Part shown: positions 7,302-11,790 of the stretch, in pieces | How the letters are laid out: every line of letters begins with the position of its first letter | How positions within the stretch are numbered: the first letter of the stretch is position 1 | Assembly (NCBI GenBank): GCA_035295665.1 | Contig: DATGIQ010000308.1 | Span: 1 to 11,790 of the forward strand | Source of the DNA: DATGIQ01 sp035295665 | Lineage (GTDB): Bacteria > Planctomycetota > Planctomycetia > Gemmatales > Gemmataceae | Direction: 5' to 3' | DNA length: 11,790 nucleotides | The notes under the pieces: generated by a model | Told to the model about the DNA's origin: nothing | The model's input: the letters and a program-made list of their open reading frames with translations, nothing else | Databases searched by the model: none | Program-made: the position numbers and the translations under genes

Positions 7302-7721
7302 TTAAATCTGATACGTCGGTTCGTAAGCCCCTTGGATTTGCCGGACCAGGTCGGCCAGGGTCACTTCTTCGAGCATCCGTTGTTCCTTGGCCTGTATCTC
7401 GTGCCAGACGCCCCGGATGGCGGCAAGGGCCGGCGTGGCGGAGTCAAGGCGGGACGCTACCGGGCGATCAATTACGTTGGTGATGTCGGCCAGGGAGATC
7501 GCTGAGGGATGGCGCGTCAGGCAGTAGCCCCCGGCCGCACCGCGGGTACTCACCACCAGCCCGGCCGCCTTCAGTTGCAGCAGGATCTGAACGAGAAAAC
7601 GCAGCGGGATGCCCTGGGCGTCGGCAATGGCTTTGACGCGGACCGGCTGGGGGTTATCATGATTGACGGCCAATTCCAACATGGCAACGCACGCATATTC
7701 AGCTTTCGCAGAGACTCGCAT
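7302..7721 (-). CDS. Rrf2-family transcriptional regulator, probably of sulfur assimilation
   Basis: This is a 139-residue winged helix-turn-helix protein of the Rrf2 family, which includes IscR, NsrR and CymR. The opening MRVSAKAEYACVAMLELA is typical. The helix-turn-helix spans about residues 28-52 (VKAIADAQGIPLRFLVQILLQLK) and the wing is RGAAGGYCL (60-68). The dimerisation region ends VTLADLV. Only two cysteines are present (C11, C67), and the three that bind an Fe-S cluster in IscR, near residues 92-104, are missing. That makes a CymR-like, cluster-free sensing mode more likely. Its place between cysH (33 bases upstream) and sat (50 bases downstream) strongly suggests it controls this operon, probably including itself; the effector is unknown. 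AGGA lies five bases before the ATG. Confidence is high for the family and moderate for the target. Confidence 0.93.
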   Translation of the reverse strand: MRVSAKAEYACVAMLELAVNHDNPQPVRVKAIADAQGIPLRFLVQILLQLKAAGLVVSTRGAAGGYCLTRHPSAISLADITNVIDRPVASRLDSATPALAAIRGVWHEIQAKEQRMLEEVTLADLVRQIQGAYEPTYQI

Positions 7722-7754
7722 GGGTTTCCTGGTCGTTCAAGGATCGAGCATGGA

Positions 7755-8480
7755 TTAAATGCCACTTCCTCCCTGATGTTCGAGGATGTGGAGACCGCAC
7801 TCCTTTTTCTGGCTGCCCGCCCAACGGCCGGCCCGGTCATCTTCGCTGGCGCCTACCGGTTGGGTGCATGGCCAGCATCCAATGCTCGGGTATCCTTCGT
7901 CGTGGAGAGGATTATAAGGCACATCATGCTCGAGGATGAAGTTCCAAACGTCGCGCTTGGTCCACGCAAGCAGCGGATTGACCTTCACCAGGCCGAATTT
8001 GGCGTCCCACTGTACGAAATTCGCGGCCGCACGGTGAGCGGTCTGATCGCGCCGAATGGCGCTGATCCAAGCTTCGTAACCAGCAACAGCCCGCCGTAAC
8101 GGGACGATCTTGCGGTCGTGGCAGCACCGATCCGGAGCCTTCATGTACAACGGTCCGCCGTGGGCAGCTTCGTATTCGGCCACCGACGACTCGGGACGCA
8201 CCAGCTCGACTTCAATGCCGTAGCGGTCCTTGATCCGTTCTCGAAGCTCCAGCGTCTCGGGAAACTGATAGCCGGTCTCGAGATTGAAGATATGCACTGC
8301 CGGCTCGATGGCGGCAAGCATGTGGATCAGGCAACATCCCTCGGCTCCGAACGCCGTCGCCATCGTCAATCGAGGGTGGAAAACTTCAACCGCCCACTGC
8401 AACACTTCCTGGGGCGACCGGCCGTCCAGGAGCTCGTTCGCGGCCGCAATCTCTTCCGTGGAAAATGTCTGCGTTACCAT
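7755..8480 (-). CDS. cysH: Assimilatory APS reductase (CysH family, 4Fe-4S type)
   Basis: This 241-residue cytoplasmic enzyme reduces adenylylsulfate to sulfite and AMP using thioredoxin or a similar dithiol. Visible motifs are the nucleotide-binding start TMATAFGAEGCCLIHML (39-55), IRRDQTAHR (142-150), and the catalytic cysteine near the end in KKECGLH (C228). The pairs C119-C120 in RCCHDRK and C202/C205 in GCWPCT are the CC...CxxC cluster ligands that mark the APS-using, iron-sulfur branch; PAPS-specific enzymes such as E. coli CysH lack them. That substrate choice agrees with the presence of sat but no APS kinase gene nearby. The ATG at 8480 follows a GAGGAGGA ribosome binding site. It is the first gene of the apparent cysH-rrf2-sat operon, with a candidate promoter about 80-100 bases upstream. 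No sulfite reductase gene is in the window. Confidence 0.95.
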   Translation of the reverse strand: MVTQTFSTEEIAAANELLDGRSPQEVLQWAVEVFHPRLTMATAFGAEGCCLIHMLAAIEPAVHIFNLETGYQFPETLELRERIKDRYGIEVELVRPESSVAEYEAAHGGPLYMKAPDRCCHDRKIVPLRRAVAGYEAWISAIRRDQTAHRAAANFVQWDAKFGLVKVNPLLAWTKRDVWNFILEHDVPYNPLHDEGYPSIGCWPCTQPVGASEDDRAGRWAGSQKKECGLHILEHQGGSGI

Positions 8481-8556
8481 TCCTCCTCCTCAGTTTCGCA
8501 GCCGGGTCCCGGACCAGCGCACAACAGGCCTCCTTGGCGCATGCTGCACGACTATC

Positions 8557-8573
8557 TTTATCAGTATAATAAA
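8557..8573. promoter_or_regulatory. Possible Rrf2 operator overlapping the cysH -10 element
   Basis: TTTAT-7 bases-ATAAA is an imperfect AT-rich palindrome of 17 bases that covers the proposed -10 hexamer. Binding there would block transcription, which fits repression by the Rrf2 protein encoded in the operon. AT-rich dyads are usual for Rrf2 regulators, but I cannot match this one to a known box. Confidence 0.3.
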
Positions 8574-8584
8574 CATTTCGTCAA
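8557..8584 (-). promoter_or_regulatory. Candidate promoter of the cysH-rrf2-sat operon
   Basis: On the minus strand TTGACG (8579-8584) and GATAAA (8557-8562) are separated by 16 bases, in an AT-rich island inside the otherwise GC-rich gap ahead of cysH. The -35 matches the sigma-70 consensus at five of six positions and the -10 at four. Transcription would start near 8550, leaving a leader of about 70 bases. It is the best promoter candidate in the gap but rests on pattern alone. Confidence 0.45.
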
Positions 8585-8613
8585 GCGGCGGCCATAACAT
8601 GAAAAAGCCGCTT
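8583..8613 (-). terminator. Weak stem-loop after the YdjY lipoprotein gene
   Basis: AAGCGGC (8583-8589) and GCCGCTT (8607-8613) pair over seven bases with a 17-base loop, starting six bases past the stop codon at 8619. There is no T-run behind the stem on the minus strand, and its far end touches the proposed -35 of cysH. It may end the upstream transcript, weakly or not at all. Confidence 0.2.
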
Positions 8614-8618
8614 CCGAA

Positions 8619-9437
8619 TTAGCCTTCCGGTTCGAGGATGAGAATGACTTTGGTATCGATCGGGGGAATGCGTTCGGTTTGTGGTTGCAACTCGCGGATT
8701 TCGGGATCCTTGTTGGGATTGTTGACCGGCAAATCGAGCATGGCGTAAGGCATATTGTAGACGCAAATGTAGGATCCATCACTAGTAGCGGCGTACACCG
8801 GCTTTTGTTTCTCCTCATTCAGACCAGGCAAGAACTGGCTTCCGGCGAATACCCATTCATCCTCCAGATCCTTCTTCGTTTTCGCGTTTAAGATCCAGGA
8901 CTGAGCGGGAACGGTCACGACTTTGCCCTTCGCTTCATACCGGACAAGGATCTTGATGCGCGAGCCGGTCGGCGGCACGATGACGACCTCGCCTTTTTTT
9001 TCGACGTACTGGACCGGAGAACCGGGCTTCGCTCCGGCGGCCAACAGAGCGGCGTGAATGTCCCGAGCGTCGGCCTGCGTCGCCAAGATCGATTCGTGTT
9101 CCTTGCTATGCCGGCGGCAAAGCAGGCACTCCAGGCCCCCTTCGCGGAGGCAAACGGTCGCCTCGACAAGCACGCGCCGGCGATTGCCCTCCGCCTCAAA
9201 CCAGACGCCCTTGCCGAGCGGAACCTGCTTGGATGGAGCACCCTTGGCCGGCTGCCCGGCTGCAGCTTTGGCGACCGGCTCTACGGCCGGCTCCGCCTTT
9301 GGTGCAAGCTGCTCGGCGGAACGCGGCGCCGGTTTGTCCAAGCCGCTGCGCGACTCGCCTTCGCAGCCAATGACCAGGAGAATCAGTACAGGGCATAACC
9401 CCTGTAGACCGCGGAGCTGGAAATGAGAGTTCCTCAT
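8619..9437 (-). CDS. Lipoprotein with YdjY-like domain
   Basis: This is a predicted lipoprotein of 272 residues. The N-terminus is a short signal peptide with the hydrophobic core LCPVLILLVIG and a lipobox VIGC, so C25 would be lipidated and the protein anchored in a membrane facing the periplasm. A Pro/Ala/Lys-rich linker (about 30-73) leads to a domain resembling YdjY-type planctomycete proteins. That domain contains GLECLLCRRHSKEHESIL (101-118) followed by DIHAALLAAGAKPGSPV, and near the end a segment read as YNMPYAMLDLPVNNP. C104 and C107 form a CxxC pair near H114; metal or redox binding is possible but unproven. The frame is open to 9665, but the ATG at 9437 places the signal peptide correctly. 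No good ribosome binding site is visible. It is divergent from the large repeat protein and ends 138 bases before cysH. Function unknown. Confidence 0.82.
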   Translation of the reverse strand: MRNSHFQLRGLQGLCPVLILLVIGCEGESRSGLDKPAPRSAEQLAPKAEPAVEPVAKAAAGQPAKGAPSKQVPLGKGVWFEAEGNRRRVLVEATVCLREGGLECLLCRRHSKEHESILATQADARDIHAALLAAGAKPGSPVQYVEKKGEVVIVPPTGSRIKILVRYEAKGKVVTVPAQSWILNAKTKKDLEDEWVFAGSQFLPGLNEEKQKPVYAATSDGSYICVYNMPYAMLDLPVNNPNKDPEIRELQPQTERIPPIDTKVILILEPEG

Positions 9438-9493
9438 ACGATTCAGGATAGCAAGGCAGCGAGGTGCGCTAAGCGCCACTTTGACGGATTTGC

Positions 9494-9523
9494 TTGTTTT
9501 TTCTCTGGCCAGCCAGGTATACT
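9494..9523 (+). promoter_or_regulatory. Candidate promoter of the large repeat protein gene
   Basis: TTGTTT (9494-9499) and TATACT (9518-9523) are 18 bases apart in the 187-base gap between the two divergent genes. The -10 matches at five of six positions; the -35 is weak. Transcription from here would give a leader of about 95 bases before the ATG at 9625. Confidence 0.3.
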
Positions 9524-9624
9524 CATGGTTTGTCAGGCGGCTTGGAGGTCCGCCGATCGACTGTGCGCTGGATCGCACCCGGATGAACGCCTTCGCCCAG
9601 ATGGACAGAGGAGATCTCCAAGCC

Positions 9625-11790
9625 ATGCGTCTTACCGCCTGCCTGCGCAGATTCCGTCCCCTCATGAACCCGCGGGTTCATCGCCGGCGGCTTGTGCTCG
9701 AGGTGCTTGAGGACCGTACCGTCCCTTCGATCCTCTTCAACACGGCCGCGACGACCACGACCAACGATGAAGGCGGGTTGGTCCTCGATCATGTCCACGT
9801 CGAGTTGATTTTTTGGGGGAGCGGCTGGGACACGGGACAGGGCCCGACTCTCCGCGCGCAGACCGAGGCCGCGGTCCAAAGCATCACCGCCGGCCCCTAT
9901 CTGGCCTACCTGAGCCAATATCGCCCCGACATCGGCAGCGGCTCCTGGGTTGGTTCGGTGACCATCGACAGTTCCAACCCGGGCGCCGTCTTCCACGATT
10001 CGGACGTGGAGAATCTGCTGACGGCCAACATTGTCAGCCAGACACTTCCCGACCCGGCCAGCGATCCCGAGCTTCTCTACGCAGTCATTCCGCAACCGGG
10101 TTCCAGTTCGAATGCTGGCGGCTTCCACAGTTATCTCACGCTCGGTAGCCAGAATGTCCATTACCTCTGGACCACCGACACCCGCGGCATCGATGGGCTT
10201 AGCGTTTATTTTTCGCATGAGCTGGCGGAATCCGTCTCGGATCCGGAAGGGACCGCCATCCAGGTCAATCCCCGCAATGACTATGCGTGGAACGAAATCG
10301 GTGACGGTACCGAGGCGCAGTCCTATACCTACCGGCTCAACGGCTACCTGGTTCAGTCCTGGTTTTCTCAGGCCGATCACGCCTACGTCGTGCCCACGGG
10401 GCAGACTGAGAACTTTTGGATCAGCAATCGGACCACCCGCGTGCTGACGGTAGATGGCGGGCAGCTGGACAATCCCGATGACACGATCACCATCGACCAG
10501 CAAAACGGCAGCTACATCGTGATACTCGACGGCGAGACCGCCCAGTTCGATGCCTTCGATTTCTTCACAGGACGAGTTGCGGTTAGCTCCATCACGGTCA
10601 ACACGGGCAACGGAGACGATACCGTCAACGTTGAACAAACGATTTCGGGACGGCCGGTGACCTTGAACCTGGGAGGCGGTAACAACACGGTAAACATCAG
10701 CCCCGCCGCTCAGGATCTCAGCAGAATCGCGGAAACCATCACGATCAACGGCGGCAGCGGTTCCGATGCGCTGGTCGCCTGGGACCACAACAGCACCCTT
10801 GGCCGAACCTTCACGATCAGCAACGGAACGATCAACGCCACCGGAGGCGCCACGCTGATGTATAACAACCTGTCCAGTCTGACGATCCTGGGCGGGAACG
10901 GTGGCAATGTGTTCAATCTCCAGGGAAGTTCCGCCGCCGTCACTTTGCAGGGCGGCAGCGGGATCAATACGCTGGTCGGAATTAACGCCGCTGAAATCTG
11001 GAATATCCTCGCCGCCGACACCGGCACGCTGACCAGCTCCGTCAATTCTCTAAATGTAACATTCTCGCGGATCCAAAATCTCTTCGGCGGCAATGAAAAC
11101 GACCAATTTGTCTTCAGCGATGGGGCAACCATCTCTGGCAATGTGAGCGCCAGTGGGGCTGGGGCCATTGATTACTCGGCGTATACCAACGAAGTTCTGG
11201 TAAACCTGCAAATGAGCACTGCGGCAGGGATCGGCGGTACATTTGCCGGCATCCAGAGCTTCACGGGTGGGAGCGGCAATAACACGCTGATCGGAGCGGA
11301 CGTAACCAACGCCTGGAACGTGACCGGCAGCAATAGCGGAACGGTTTACGGTGCCGGCTCGGTCGCATTTCAGGCCTTTCAAAACCTCACCGGCGGGTCT
11401 GCGGCGAACACATTCACATTCAGCGACGGTGCCGGGATCTCCGGGAACCTCGATGGCCAAGGGGGAACGCTCGATTACTCAGGTTGCAGCAGCACCGTGA
11501 TCGTTGACCTGCAAACGGGAACAGCGACCGGCGTCGGCGGGACGATTGTCAATATCACGAACGTGGTCGGGGGGAATGGCGGCGGATCCGGTGTCTACAA
11601 CATCCTCGTGGGCAATGGCGGGAACACGCTCATTGGAGGTGATGGCCGACGGAATCTGCTGATCGCGGGCGCAACGGCCAGCACGCTGAATGGCGGCGAT
11701 GATGAGGATATCCTGATCGGCGGCACGACCGCCTACGACATGGACGTGGCTTCGCTCATGGCCATCATGGATTACTGGTCGGGGAGCACC
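9625..11790 (+). CDS. Large secreted repeat protein with HELAE-motif domain (3' truncated by window edge)
   Basis: Only the first 722 codons are present; no stop is reached. The N-terminus holds the planctomycete box LEVLEDRTVPS (25-35), found at the start of many large exported proteins of this phylum, in place of a classical signal peptide. Residues about 40-270 form a domain with SHELAESVSDP (H198, E199, E202), then WNEIGDGT, LNGYLVQSWFS and YVVPTGQ. This recalls EXORDIUM/phosphate-induced-like or zinc-peptidase-like domains; HELAE could bind metal but lacks a full HExxH. From about 320 on come beta-rich Gly/Asn/Asp repeats such as TVNTGNGDDTVNV, two copies of a roughly 105-residue unit, and an RTX-like end (NTLIGGDGRRN, GGDDEDILIGG). 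A surface or extracellular Ca-binding beta-roll is the likeliest role. An in-frame ATG at 9601 is an alternative start; AGAGGAG at 9607-9613 favours 9625. Confidence 0.85.
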   Translation, partial: MRLTACLRRFRPLMNPRVHRRRLVLEVLEDRTVPSILFNTAATTTTNDEGGLVLDHVHVELIFWGSGWDTGQGPTLRAQTEAAVQSITAGPYLAYLSQYRPDIGSGSWVGSVTIDSSNPGAVFHDSDVENLLTANIVSQTLPDPASDPELLYAVIPQPGSSSNAGGFHSYLTLGSQNVHYLWTTDTRGIDGLSVYFSHELAESVSDPEGTAIQVNPRNDYAWNEIGDGTEAQSYTYRLNGYLVQSWFSQADHAYVVPTGQTENFWISNRTTRVLTVDGGQLDNPDDTITIDQQNGSYIVILDGETAQFDAFDFFTGRVAVSSITVNTGNGDDTVNVEQTISGRPVTLNLGGGNNTVNISPAAQDLSRIAETITINGGSGSDALVAWDHNSTLGRTFTISNGTINATGGATLMYNNLSSLTILGGNGGNVFNLQGSSAAVTLQGGSGINTLVGINAAEIWNILAADTGTLTSSVNSLNVTFSRIQNLFGGNENDQFVFSDGATISGNVSASGAGAIDYSAYTNEVLVNLQMSTAAGIGGTFAGIQSFTGGSGNNTLIGADVTNAWNVTGSNSGTVYGAGSVAFQAFQNLTGGSAANTFTFSDGAGISGNLDGQGGTLDYSGCSSTVIVDLQTGTATGVGGTIVNITNVVGGNGGGSGVYNILVGNGGNTLIGGDGRRNLLIAGATASTLNGGDDEDILIGGTTAYDMDVASLMAIMDYWSGST
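10957..11613 (+). repeat. Two tandem ~105-residue beta-repeat units inside the large protein
   Basis: Unit 1 starts near GSGINTLVG (10957) and unit 2 near GSGNNTLIG (11272). The Trp codons of AEIWNI (10999) and NAWNV (11314) are exactly 315 bases apart. Both units carry FSDGA-xISGN, a DYS tripeptide and a VxLQ stretch at matching places; the FSDGA spacing is 306 bases, so one unit has a three-residue gap. A third NTLIG (11623) begins the terminal RTX-like part. The repeats have diverged at the base level, so this is old duplication. Confidence 0.75.

Noticed and set aside
9438..9665. N-terminal extension of the YdjY lipoprotein frame by 76 codons
   Set aside because: The extension is Arg/Ser-rich, overlaps the start of the divergent gene, and would bury the clear signal peptide and lipobox.
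9523..10788. 421-codon open frame on the minus strand
   Set aside because: It is antisense to the large repeat protein; its valine- and glycine-rich translation mirrors the codon pattern of the plus-strand repeats.
1..11790. tRNA, rRNA, riboswitch or CRISPR array
   Set aside because: No cloverleaf-like sequence, no regularly spaced direct repeats and no known riboswitch core were seen on either strand.

Overview
The window reads as a chromosomal segment of a moderately GC-rich planctomycete, probably from the Gemmataceae/Pirellulaceae side of the phylum; this placement is inference. Three things point there. An ECF sigma factor carries a long membrane-anchored C-terminal extension. A lipoprotein has a YdjY-like domain. 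A giant repeat protein starts with the planctomycete-type N-terminal box read here as LEVLEDRTVPS. No RNA gene, CRISPR array or intact mobile element was seen.

Layout. At 164-685 (+) lies an orphan single-domain response regulator. Behind it, at 697-1096 (-), is the relic of a DDE transposase: the N-terminus with an in-frame stop, a large internal deletion, and an out-of-frame C-terminus. From 1241 to 9437 all genes are on the minus strand. In transcription order these are a YdjY-type lipoprotein (9437-8619), cysH (8480-7755), an Rrf2-family regulator (7721-7302), sat (7251-5992), a DUF5658-like small membrane protein (5415-4978), a TPR-sulfotransferase fusion (4828-3137) and the sigma factor (3025-1241). 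The 576-base gap between sat and the DUF5658-like gene has no convincing gene but holds two hairpins, one with perfect 24-base arms. From 9625 (+) to the right edge runs the start of a very large secreted protein. It joins an N-terminal domain with an HELAE motif to beta-rich glycine/asparagine repeats, including two copies of a roughly 105-residue unit. It has no stop in the window.

Function. cysH-rrf2-sat looks like one assimilatory sulfate reduction operon. Sat makes APS, the CysH protein (an APS-reductase type with a 4Fe-4S signature) reduces it to sulfite, and the Rrf2 protein, which lacks the IscR cluster cysteines, is the likely sulfur-responsive regulator. A promoter-like sequence and an imperfect palindrome lie in front of cysH. 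The TPR-sulfotransferase further along would consume PAPS, but no APS kinase is encoded here. The sigma factor, response regulator and secreted repeat protein are typical planctomycete signalling and surface genes with no visible link to the sulfur operon. I found no convincing new multi-gene system. The most noteworthy items are the membrane-tethered sigma factor, the HELAE-plus-repeat protein, the long perfect inverted repeat and the transposase relic.
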